From assembly GCA_025769875.1 (NCBI GenBank), contig JAGFNK010000104.1, forward strand, positions 1 through 64,000: a DNA stretch of 64,000 nucleotides, read 5' to 3'. The stretch is from Russula earlei. Lineage: Eukaryota; Basidiomycota; Agaricomycetes; Russulales; Russulaceae. Below the pieces are notes generated by a model, which did not search any database, was not told where the DNA came from, and saw only the letters and a program-made list of their open reading frames with translations. Below, piece by piece: positions 43,953 through 55,560 of the stretch. The translations under genes were made by a program, and so were the position numbers. Position 1 is the first letter of the stretch. Every line of letters begins with the position of its first letter.

Positions 43953-46900
43953 ATGCGTCCACGTCGCAATCCCTCGAACCCTCACTCTCTCAGTCCCCAC
44001 GATCCTTCACCTATCAGTTCAACGTCCACCACGACATTTCCCCGCGCGTCTTCCCCTTCTGGTTTCTCACAACTACTCTCCAAATCAGCTAAATGGTTTT
44101 CCAGAAATCAGGCTGGCCCTCGAGCATCCTCCACTGCTCCTTCTGAACCTAGATCGAGTGTTAGCTCGTTCATCCGCAAACCCAAAATCTCCCACCCCAC
44201 CGACCCCCGCCCTATCCTTCCCTCTATGCAGAGTGAACCGTACATCCAGTCCCCCGCCCAAGGTGCCAGCAGGTGAATATCTGTCATGCGTTAGCATGGT
44301 TTGCAGGTACCATGATGTCACTATTTTTTTTTTTCTAGGTCGGTCTTCGACCTCTCCCTTGCTCGCGCACAAACTAGGGCAGATAGCCTAGACACGGCGT
44401 CCCCGGCTCTCGAGAAGAGTGGGTCGGCTAACCTTGGCGATTTACGCAGCCTCTCACACAAGCCTTGGTCTCGCTCGGCCGAGGAACTTGGCAAATTTAG
44501 CGTCTCGGCTCCTTCGTCTCCCTTGGCGAGCAACTTCCAAGGCAGAATACAACAGTATCGTGCTGGTAGCCCTATCCACTCGCACTCGATTCCGGCACCC
44601 CAGCCACAACTTCAACAACCATTTCCCACCTTCACCGCTACTAGTTCATCCACTGATTTATCCTCCGCCCCATCCTCGCCAGTATCATTGACACCCTCGC
44701 CAGGAACACCACCGCCAGGTGCCGGCGTGTCGATGCTACATGTCCGTTCACATTCTTTTACTCCGAAGCTTCCATCAAAGCTGTCTGCTTCCAAGATTGG
44801 TCCCCCTAGTCCCGCCCGCAAGGCTTCCAATGCCTCTGAGAGACTATATGATTCAGGTGGTCCAGCGAAAGAAAAGGTCGGGCCGACTCCTCTCCCGAAC
44901 TGGGGCGCATCGCCGCTCGCCATTGGGGGCAATAGGTCCTATTCATCGAGTCCAACTCCGTATGATAATATCCCCGCACCCACTGGCGATACGCCACTAC
45001 TTCCGCCTCCGACGATCATTGAACCACCCCAAACTGAGGCACCTGATCCGATTGGCGAGAAGCGTGTCTCACAGATCACATTTCATTCAGGTTTCGTAAA
45101 CCGCGCAACTGACTTTACCTTACCCAACACACGTGGGACAATGTATGGCCAACCTGCGACTGCTAAGGGGTGGAAACCCTTCAAACTTGTCCTGCGGGGC
45201 ACTAAGCTTCAATTCTATAAACCGCCAAGTGACCGGGCAGCTGAGGTCAAGGAGTTGTTCCCTTTAGGTATTGTTCCCGTGGATGAGGAAGAGGACGACA
45301 CAGGCCCTATGGGTGAAACTACTCCAGACAAGACAAGGTTGGGTGCAAACCTCCCGATAACAAGGCGAAAACGTGTTTTCTGGGGGAGACGGACACACCC
45401 AGATTTAGAACTGGATGCCGATGCTGTTGTGAGCAAGGGCACTCTCGAGGCCCTTGTTCACGAGACCGTATTTGCCACGACGTTCTCCGTTCTCCAAGCG
45501 ATACCGTCCAATGACAATGTGCAGCTTCCAGCGACCCAGAACACTGGTTTATCTGCATGGCAGGATTTTGCGCTTTCGATCCTCTTTGCGTTGCCGTTGG
45601 CTGTCGGCGCAGAGAAGTTTGAGTTCGAATTCACGCGGTGCTGTACGTACCTTGTAAGCGGGGCGGATGCGGACACGAAAGAAGATAACGCTGCGCGTGT
45701 CGCTTGGCTCGCCGCGGAGTACTTGCGGTTTCATGGAAAACCAGTGAACAAGGCCGCGTGGACTGACTTTCAACGCGATACCATCCCTAACGCTCTCCAA
45801 AACCGCGATGACCTACCAGGTAGTCTAGCATTACCCCCCTCTGCGTCAGTACAAGCACTGTACGCCCGATCCCCTATGCAATCATCTACCTCCACAGATG
45901 CGAACACAGCCTCTCCGAATTTCGACACTTTCTCGCCTCGCCCTGATCACCATGGAATGATGTCACTGCATCACGCGCTGGTGGACTCCGCACCCTCACC
46001 AAGTGTGACAACATCGCCATCAAAGTCGCCCATGGATGCTAGTCATAGATCCTCCGGATCTGGTAATAGCCAGGACATTTCATTGGCTCTGCTGGAACGA
46101 GATGGGTTCACGAGGGATGTGCTCTTTCGGTTCAAGGTTCATGACATCGCCCATAGCTTGTTCGTTTTCAATCGTTTCCTGCTTGAGGACCTCCCACAGA
46201 ATCTCACTGCCGATGATTGTCTGGCATCTACACCCGCATCCGTCGAACGTCAGACTTATCCATCACAAGATCCCTGCTGAACCCCGTTCTGTAATTGGAC
46301 GATTCCTCGGTAGTGAGGCTCGTCTGCACTGGCTCACCAAGCTCGTCCTCCTTCACGTCCTCATGCCTGACATCCCCACCAGTGCCACCACGTCTACCCT
46401 ACGTGGGGATCTCCTCTCGCTCACATTGCGCACCTATACACGCTCAGAGGTGGTGTCCGTTTGGGTTCGTATTGGCGAATTGTGCCGCGTAACTGGCGAC
46501 GAGTGCTCGTGGCGTGCGATCTTCAATGCTTTGTGCTCCCGTCCTGTGGCGCGGCTTGACAGAATGTGGCGCCGTGTCGACTCAAGCGCATATTCAATCG
46601 TCGAGACTTGGGTCGCGAGGGCTGGGACCGATGCTGTCGAGAAGAGGCTGACATTCTGGGGTGGTGACGCTTGTGAACGGATGCGCACGTCAATCGACAG
46701 AGCGAAAATCGGAGAGGACGACTCTTTCGCTGTACAATTCCTGAGAGCCGCGAAGGATGACTTCGAAGGGTTCCGCACGTCATTCTCATTGTGTCCCAGG
46801 AGGCTGACTGTAGGGGCCGATGGGTGGACTAAGGCCGTGCAGCTGTTACTGGACACTTGGCGCGTGCATTCCTCATCCGAAGAAAGTGCTGGTGATCTTG

Positions 46901-49900
46901 GCAGAAAATTTGTCCGGCACGTACCTTCACGTCGGAACGCAGCTTGTTACTCATTCCATTTACAGTATTGACCAATTTATGACGATGTCCCTGGCAGCAG
47001 AGCCCCGCCGAATGGGCTTATACGAGCCTCACTTTTGGACGAGGACATCCAATACCCAACAAGCATACACCAGTTCAACTTTGCTCCCCCTACTATTTCC
47101 TGAACACCTTCCCTACGTCAGCTTCATCGACCGAGCGCAGCTGCTCCGAGGCCGTTTGGAGAGTAGTGGACCAAGGCAGCTCAACATAGAAGATGTGCGA
47201 ACCATACGAAGTGGAGAATCCACCCTTGGTTCTCGGAGGCGAAGCTTCGGCGCCCCAGACTCGGCAACTGGTCACGACATCGGAGGGACAGTTATCCCAG
47301 CATTCGATGGCGAGCTGATACTACTTGTCAGTCCAGGGAAGGAAGCTTCCTTATCTCGGCAGTCGTCGCGCACACGTTCCAGGCCTCCGAGCAGTGTGGT
47401 TGAGCCAAGTATGGGAGGGGCGGGGGAAAAGGTGTTGTCGCGTGCCCCGTCAATCCGCGTACGGCCTGGTTCATCGCATGGGCTGGATCGTAAAGCAAGC
47501 CTCGCTCGCCGAAACTCACTTCCTTCAATTACTGCGCGGACGAGCCTGGTGATCCCTGAGCACCCGACGGAGCGTCCCGTGCGGGTTGTCGTCCAAGCTG
47601 GTACACTTGAACGTCTGGTGGATACTTTGGCGCATGGGCTGCCAGGCATCTCAGTTTCCATTGCCGACGACAATGGAGAGATGCCACTCAAGGGTGGCAG
47701 AACGCGCGATGCCAAGCTTGATCGCGGGGATTTCTCGTCGATTTGGTGGAAGGTCTTTCGCAGCTTCGTGACGCCCCTAGTCTTCTTCGAGGTACGGAGT
47801 CAAGCCTGTTCCTTTGCACACTTCTCTGAACGATCCGCCTCACAGCTCCTACGAAAGCGCTATGTCAGCGCCTCAAATACCAACATAACCAGCCCTGCAA
47901 GCGTAGTCCATGTTGTCCGAGTTCGTGAAGACATCATAGACGTCCTGGTCGAATGGATAAAGAGCGGTGGTGGCTCCCAGGATATCCTTGACGACAGTGC
48001 CCTTTATCTCTCAGTCAAATCTTTCCTTGACAGCCCCTCAGACCATTCGATGCCTGAATCCCAACACCAGAACGACACGGAGGTCATCGAAAGATGGACA
48101 AGTTTGAAAGGTCGAATAAGCACACTCTGCAGTTTATTTTGTTCTCAGACACTGCGACCAAGCAACCCCAGGACTCCAGCGCAAGATCATAAGATAACCC
48201 CATCTGGCGTACTGGTCTTTGTTGACTTGCCCGATATCGATAAGATGATTCCAGAGGACCTTGTCGGCGAAATGAACACGATGGCCGCAGCGGCGTTCCG
48301 AAACATCACTGGGGAGGTAAGTTCCACGGTCATCGTGCTTCCCATCATTGACCCTCTGCAGGATCTTTTTACCACAGCAGATCTTTTGGAGATACAATCC
48401 GCCGATCGAACTGGATGGTTTATGTCACGAGACGCAAGCTCCACAAACGAGGATGTGGAAATTCAGACTATGTATTCTCACCTCGTGGAGGTGGCGCAAT
48501 CGCCCTTGATATCTGAGTTATCTCAGGAGCGGCTGTATCGCCTCTTTCCTCCTGCTCTGCGAAGCTGTCTACGCGCGCATCTCGTGCTGCGCAAGTGGCT
48601 TATCTCTAAGATTGTAGCCCCACGCATCGGGTCACAAGCTCGGCAAGCTAGAATGGAACTCTTGTTGAGAGCCGTGGAAGTATGTCGGGACCGAAGCGAC
48701 TTCGATCACTCACAACATCCCTCTGCTGAACGGCGCTGCATTCGGACTTTCGTTGAGTTCATTTTGACTTCCGCTATTCTTAGCCCAGAAAGCCGTGCGT
48801 ATACTCGGGCCTGGAACAACGTGGCCAGTGCGCGCAGGACTGGCTCGGAGAGTTTGGTTGCGATGCTAGCCAGGTCCAGTTATAGGTCTTCTCGTCCCAT
48901 ACCGGATCTTATTACCGATATGGGATGGACCATGGAGCGTATGCTCGAAATTTTTAGCCTCCCAGACGTGCTCGCATCCCCAACGGACGGCAATGGTCTT
49001 GTCAATTTCCATAAGCGCCGGTGCGTGCATACCTTTACATCTTCGATTTGGCTAATCTGTTTGGTGCAGACAATTGTGTAACTTAATCCTCGATTCGCTG
49101 CCTTCAGCGTCAACCTCATGGAACGCACACCGACGTGACTTCCAACCAAGCGACCTGGAACGGTTGAATATCATCGAGAAGGAAGTGAGCAAGATTCAGT
49201 TCGATCTACGCGCCATTCGTGAGGATGTCCACTGGGAAGCCTCGTACATGCAAGCGGGACCTCATCCGAAGCGTAGCCAGCGACCATTCCAGAAAGTCCT
49301 TGTAGCCCAACACGAGAAGAACAAGCGCGATCGTAATCTGCGTGAGCGCCTCGAGAAGGAGCGGAAGCAGGAGCAACAACGTATTGACAAGCGGGAGGAG
49401 TATCTTTCCAAAGCGATGAACACTCGCCGGCAATACACACCTGCACAGCGGCAGCAACGAATGAAGAAAAGTGGATCGGCGGCATTCTTCCAGCAGTTGA
49501 TGCGACCGATCTCGAATGCTTTTGCCCTTGACCATGTCGATGTCAATGCTCCTAGGCGTACAGCTGCCGAGCTGGACTTCGACCCCACTGGCAAGCCCGC
49601 ATTGGTCCTCAACGTGGTTGATGCTCGGATCTCACACGCCTGTGAATTATGAGCGGTCCTACACGTTCCAGCTCGATACGGAGGATGGTGGACATTATCT
49701 GCTACAAGCAGCCACGAAAGCAGAGATGACGAAATGGACTCAAACGATTGATGATGTCTCAAAGACGGCGGCGAAGAGAAGGCTGACTTACATCGGAAAC
49801 TCGCCGAAGCCCAAGCTGTCAGACCATATCCACGATCGCCCGACGACGGCATCACGCGATCCTACGGCTGGCGAGTCGCCTTTCGATGTTTTCTATGACC

Positions 49901-50912
49901 TTTTCTAACAATTTGCGAGTAGTTTTTGGTGTCGATCTCGAATTTTTGCTTCAACGCGAGGCAAGGGGGTCTGGGGTTCCATCGGGAACTATCCCATCGA
50001 TCATTGAGAAGTGCCTGCAGGAGGTTGAAACCAGAGGTTTGACTGAAGTCGGAATTTGTAAGAAATTGTGCTCGGAGTTGCCTTTTCTCGGTTTGCTCAG
50101 ACCTGTGCTAGATCGCATCGCTGGCGCAACCTCAGAGGTAACCGCACTCAAAGATGCACTTAATCGAGGTTGGGCCTCCGTTCTTTTATCTCATCCTCTC
50201 GTCTGAGTGCCGCTTGTAGGACTATGGCCCGTCACACCTTCCACCGATATATATGCGGTTTGCGACCTCATCAAGACATGGTTCCGTGTCCTTCCTGAAC
50301 CTGCATTTCCATCATACTCGTATCACGATATCATCAAAGCGACGCGTAAGGCAATCTTAACAGTTTTTGTTCTCGGGTGGCTTACATTTCTTCATTCATA
50401 GAAATTGAGGATTTCAACGCCAGGATAGAACGTATACGGACAATAATTCAAGCACTGCCCCGACATAACTTCGACATTCTGAGGCGTGTTGTCGAGCACC
50501 TTGACAAGTGATTGGTTTCTTGACTTGTTGATTGATAACCGTCTCTTAACAACGCGGACTTTAGGGTTACAGACTACGAAGAGCACAACCAGATGACAAC
50601 GGACGCGTTGGCTATCGTATTTAGTCCGAACCTGCTGCGAGCCCCTCACAACGATTTCCTTATGATTATGTCGAACATGCAACACACCAACAAATTGGTG
50701 AAAGCCCTTGTCACACATGTAGGGATCGTTGAACTGTCGCTTCGCCCGTCACTCATAAACTTCGGCGTCGACAGTTCCACACTATCTTCGACGACGCGGA
50801 CGCGGATGGAGAGGCGGATCAAGAGTACGACGACGACGAATTTGACGGACCCATCCTCGAGGAGGACGAGGAGGCCGAAGCAGATGAGTCACACATGCCA
50901 GTGGCTTTGTGA
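43953..50912 (+). CDS. Large RasGEF-like, PH and RhoGAP domain protein (Bem2-type)
   Basis: A GTPase-activating protein for Rho-type GTPases, likely controlling polarity and the actin cortex. A long Ser/Pro-rich N-terminus precedes a PH-like segment (KGWKPFKLVLRGTKLQFYKP) with downstream AWQDFALSILFALPLAVGAE. A RasGEF-like region follows (ARLHWLTKLVLLHVLMPD, SEVVSVWVRIGELCRVTGDE, FEGFRTSFSLCPRR, IDQFMTMSLAAEPRRMGLYE and later NFHKRRQLCNLI). A second PH domain (TGKPALVLNVVDARIS, YERSYTFQLDTEDGGHYLLQ) precedes the C-terminal RhoGAP domain: FGVDLEFLLQREARG, RGLTEVGIYRIAGATSEVTA with the arginine finger in YRIAG, VCDLIKTWFRVLPEPAFPS, NFDILRRVVEHLDK, MTTDALAIVFSPNLLRAP. The tail is acidic, stop at 50912. 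About 2,100 residues. The frame changes by one base near 46224-46270 and 49636-49645, and a GC-AG intron lies at 46917-46965. Confidence 0.88.
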
Positions 50913-51314
50913 ATGTGAATGAGCCTTCGCCCGCTCCTGACTTCACTATCCGAGCTCGCCACTTGCCAAAAAAAAGCCTCCCAATTCTTCACGCAAGCAT
51001 TTCCTTTTGTTTCACTCTCATTACCTTCGCGCGACATGCTGTACCTTTATTGCATTTTCTTTCGGACACCGCAACTCTTTCGTTAGATCTCAGGGTTTTC
51101 ACACACACGGCATTGGACTTAGTATCATCACCTATCATGTTACTTCCTATCCGTGTGTCTGTAGTAGGGAACACGGCATCATCACTGTCATCTCACATAC
51201 CGAGGGCAATGAGTGGACGTAATTTTCGGCGATATCGCACCAGTTCGAGCGCCGTCTCCAATATGGTACCGGCACTGTCCTTCTTTGTTCACGCCGTCAC
51301 GACCAGGTCTCGTC

Positions 51315-52953
51315 ATGCCTCAGAACACCCTAGAGACTGTTAATGAACTCGTAGCAGGCAGTTTTGGAGGTGCAGCTCAAGTCCTGGTTGGGCAACCGCT
51401 TGACACGATCAAGACGCGAGCCCAAATCGCTCCCAGTTCGGTTTCGCTTTTCATATGACACGCTCACCATCTCATCATGCGTCCTCCCTACGACAGAGGC
51501 CATGTTTGTCAGTGCTACGCTTACTCTGTGCCACCTTGATCCTCAGACTATGCTCGAAGAAAGGTCCCATGGACATTCTGATGCAGACCGCGCGGAAGGA
51601 GGGCGTTCTGGCGCTCTACAAAGGTGCAATCATCCGCGCCTTGCTCGCTTTCCCCATTTTCGCTGAGCCCCTCCTCCCTCACACCCCGCGACGCGTGAAA
51701 CATCTACCGAAGGGATGACCAGCCCCCTCCTGGGGATCGCCGGCGTAACGTCGCTGGTCTTCGGCGCGTATGGCATCTCGAAGCGCATCATCTCGCCGTT
51801 CGGACAACTCTCGTTGAAGGAGACCGCCGCGGCGGGCGCCATGGCCGGCGCCGCGAACGCCATCCTCGCGAGCCCGGTGGAGATGTTCAAGGTGCGGATG
51901 CAGGGCCAGTACGGAAGTCCGGGGGATAAGCGTTTACGCGTCGTGGCGAGAGAGATGTGGGCCGAGTGGGGGTTTCGGAAAGGGATCATGCGCGGATATT
52001 GGGTGCGCCCTCCCCCCCCCCCCCCCCCCCCTTCAGCCTGAGTCGACTTTTTTTTTTTTTTTTGCTCTCCCCGGGCCCCGCAAGGTCACCGTGGCGAGGG
52101 AGATTCCAGCTTATGCAGGGTGAGGCGTACGTTACGGTGATCCGACTGTGCTGTCTAAAGTTTGGGCGAGCTGTAGGTTCTATGCGGGTACGCTCTGCAC
52201 ACGCTTGTGGATTTGAATGCTAAAAATATCCTCACAGGATACGAATTTTCGAAGCGAAGATTCGTAAGTGGATATGGACCCGACCTGCCAGTGTGGGCGG
52301 TGTTGGCCAGCGGCTCCACCGGGGGTGTACGCCTAGCTTCTTTCTGCCTATCCTCAAGTCTCGTGCTCAACGCTTCCACAGATCGCCTATTGGCTCTCTT
52401 CTTACCCTCTGGGTATATACCAACTACGATTCCTCTTGACGTCGGATCCTGACCCGTCTCTTCCTCTGAAGATGTCGTCAAGTCACGTGTACAACTTCGC
52501 TCAACCCCTCCGGAAGGCACACCTGTGCAGTACATCGCCCGTGAGTTGAAAGCTGTTGTCGCTGAATCCGGAGTGTGAGCATCCGACACTTGTGCCTGTG
52601 TCTTTGTCCGCCTCTTGTCAATGCACGTCTTTTTCAGGGCTGGCTTGTTTCGCGGCCTGACACCTTGTCGTAAGCTCATCATCCCCTGGACACGGGCGGC
52701 ATTCTAAATGATAGTCTTCAGTCATGCGAAGGTAATACATCAGGGATGTTGTTTTCGCTTCGCATCTAAGCGTTCATGTAGCATCCCTGCTGCGGGAGCC
52801 ACTTTCGCCACGTTTGAATTGACCCGAGGTGCGTTTACCATATCTGAAACGGGGGAGGTTGTTGAGCTGCTCCCCTCAAGAATACCTGCGCGACTTCACC
52901 GGCATCTGAAACTTCCTGACAGCGAAGATAACGGTACTCGAGTGGTTGGATAG
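51315..52953 (+). CDS. Mitochondrial carrier (carnitine/ornithine/YMC-type subfamily)
   Basis: An inner-membrane solute carrier with three tandem repeats. Start MPQNTLETVNELVAGSFGGA then AQVLVGQPLDTIKTRAQIAP (signature 1, P-L-D-T-I-K). Second repeat: TSPLLGIAGVTSLVFGAYGI, KETAAAGAMAGAANAILASP and VEMFKVRMQGQYGSPGDKRL (signature 2, P-V-E-M-F-K), then MWAEWGFRKGIMRGYW and VTVAREIPAYAG. Third repeat: DLPVWAVLASGSTGG, YWLSSYPLD, VVKSRVQLRSTPPEGTPVQY (signature 3, P-L-D-V-V-K) and RSIPAAGATFATFELTR. At least seven introns; one contains C19 and T15 runs. The Gly-rich helices and RMQ motif fit the carnitine/amino-acid carrier subfamily, but the substrate cannot be read from the sequence. The last exon after ELTR is short and its acceptor is a guess. 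Confidence 0.88.
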
Positions 52954-53950
52954 TCTGGGTTACGACTCGCTTACAGATGTTGTACGCTTTTCTGACTTTC
53001 AAAAACATGTCCTACTCTTATACCACTGTGACACTTTGCCCTTCATAAGGACCAACCATCGAGTGAAGTTTGGTTACGGGCGATTGGAAGTACTCGGCCC
53101 AGATGAGGCTCGGATAAATAATTTTAGGTGTTCCTATTTCATATTGCTTAGCCTATGTCATATTGCGTAGCTGAATGAAGCACTGGACGTCGCACGTCAA
53201 GGCGCGAATGATGGTCGGGGACAGACATCCAGCTGTTGTCCTGATCCTTGACATTTACCGGAGACTGTGTTCGTAAGCCGAGCGTCCCTCCTCCAAGGCA
53301 GGGAATTGTCCTGTCCCATCGAGTGCGAACGACTGTTACGAATCATGCACTGGCAACCTGTATCGGCTGTAAGATACGTGTGAGTCTAGGATGTAACAAT
53401 GCCATCAAAAGAGACTCTTGTACGAAAACATGGAACCAATTTCTGCAACCACTCTACAAGCCACCAACCGGCCCCATCGTTATGTATGGCATACTGGACT
53501 AATATCCCATATCGTAGAGGGATCCATGAGAACCAGAGTGGGGTAGGAGGAAATAAATGGGGGACCAGAGGGGTGTAAAAAAGAACTACGTCTAGAGGGC
53601 AGAAGTTTGATGCGACTCTCGTGAGCTCGATCGAGCGAAGGGCGTAACAAATGGATGGGTCTGAAGCACGGAACTTGAGGTGCATTCGGACGACAGGTTT
53701 GTGGCGTAGGGTAATTTGAGTTTGCTAGCAAGACAGCGACTGCGGGTGCGGCGATTCTCGACGAAGAGGAAGGGGGCGGCCTGCCAACTGCCACCCAACT
53801 GCCACGATTATGCCTTGTCTGCAGAGGGGGAGGAACTGATTGACACATAGAGGTGTAAGTGGTCGATGTTGACTTCTTTGAAACCCGGCGGCGATCTTCA
53901 AAGCTGTGCACTGTTTGCAACGATCCGGACGTTGAGCTCAGACTAAATCT
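52954..53950. other. Intergenic, no gene seen
   Basis: Frames on both strands are short and unremarkable, with no recognisable motif. Confidence 0.45.
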
Positions 53951-54910
53951 CTATCTCTTCTTCTTTTCCATTGGACATGATCGGATATCGAGACCTGGCA
54001 TGGTCGGTATATGAAGGGGTAGGTTCCATGCAACATGAGAAATCTTCGTTGGGTAAGGGGCAAACAACCCCCTAGTGGGCGTTCTGCATATCGGCATCAG
54101 TTTAGGCGGGTGCGTAAGCAGCAGAAAGACAGATCGTACGGGACGCAGGACCACGAACTCGGCAGGGAACATGAGCCAAGCGAGGATGTGCTGGAGGAAC
54201 CGGGTCAGAGGCAAGGAGGCCCTGTGGAGAAGCCGGGGGAGATAAACAAAAACATACTGCAGCGCGACGGATAACACCCGTGCTTAGGATAACTATGGCT
54301 AACAGGACGATCAGAAGCCCAAGATCATCCACCCTGACGCCATTGCGCAGATAATAGGAAATAAGAACGGAAGCAGGGTTCATGCTCGATGGTAGGAGTT
54401 GACAAAGAAATGAAGGATCGATTGTGGGAACTCGTGAAGCGGTGAGAATGGGCAGTACACTGCCTGGAGAGTGTGTAAGGCAGGCACATAAGGCTGTCCA
54501 GGCATTCTGGAACCCAGCACGCATCCTCCTAAATTAGTGTAGTGCGCTTGGAGGCATCGACCAGTACACGAGCCACGAAGGCTATATCATTGCGTCGAGC
54601 TGAACAACTGGGCTATATCGCAGCCATCTTGAAGGGACTTGCGCGACGACAGAACGGACTCCGATTTGGAACACAGTACCATCCATCATGCCACGCTGGG
54701 ACCTCGGCCACATTCAAACAGTTCAATTCAAGTTCAGAGGGAGACACACACTTGTCACGGTAATTGTAGTTAGTAATGGCCAGCAGGGGAGCTGGAGGAG
54801 GCGCGGCAGACATTCAAGATAATTGGGATGCACTTTGGCGGTGGAAGAGGCTGTATCGTCAGACGGCGTAACGCTAAGACGTAACTTTACTGTCTTCATT
54901 TCTGAGTCCA
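53951..54910 (-). CDS. Possible uncharacterised membrane protein (ends uncertain)
   Basis: The minus strand carries hydrophobic, protein-like sequence: FQNAWTALCACLTHSPGSVL, SSMNPASVLISYYLRNGVRV, DDLGLLIVLLAIVILSTGVI, then after a change of frame VALQYVFVYLPRLLHRASLP, FLQHILAWLMFPAEFVVLRP and VRSVFLLLTHPPK. A candidate N-terminal exon (MKTVKLRLSVTPSDDTASST) lies at about 54810-54900. I could not find a splice that joins the two hydrophobic blocks, so either an indel breaks the frame near 54270 or the model is wrong. No family recognised. Confidence 0.35.
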
Positions 54911-55560
54911 CGTAGGCTCTGATCTGTTATTGGGATGGACAGAAGTGGGGCCGTTCTCTCCCAGGAGGGTTGAATATTGAACAGTTGTCTGCGAGACTAG
55001 GGTAGTGGGGTTTGAGGCTCAGGCCCACAATGCACTCGTAACCCCAGCTTATTACACTACTCATAGGCCTGCTTGACAGCGTTACCACACCAGTTAACAG
55101 CTGTGCCTTCAGACAAAGTAATTTGGACAGATTGAAGTTTCTGTGGCAGCTAGACTTCCTTCGTTCCCAGTTCCATTAGCCCAGTCACATGAGAGCTCGG
55201 AGACTCATGACCGAGGAGGGCGCTAGGCTAGACATTCCGCTTCATCTCCGAGAGGCTTGTTAGAACCTAAACCGGATCATTGGGACCTTGACTAGGTAGG
55301 CCCCAGCGTATGTCCATGGTGTGAGAGACCACCTTTTCTGGAAAAGAATGCAAGGTCCAGGAGTTAATAAAAGAGTCAGGTCCCAGTGGTTACGGTACTT
55401 TTGGTTCAAGTTCGAGCATAAGGACAACTTGACCCTAACCCGAAAGATGGACGGCTTCGGCCCGCGGACAGTATCGGGCCGGGAGCACTCTCTGCCCTGA
55501 GGCTGTCTGGGCTTGACCACAGTGACCGCTGAACCCAGTTGCAGCGCATCTACTCCCATA
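54911..55560. other. Intergenic region upstream of CCT8
   Basis: 650 bp without a protein-like frame. It presumably holds the CCT8 promoter. Confidence 0.5.

Noticed and set aside
45600..47800. Several separate genes instead of one RasGEF-like/PH/RhoGAP protein
   Set aside because: Domain order and family continuity across the frame changes fit one gene; the breaks are explained by a GC-AG intron and single-base indels.
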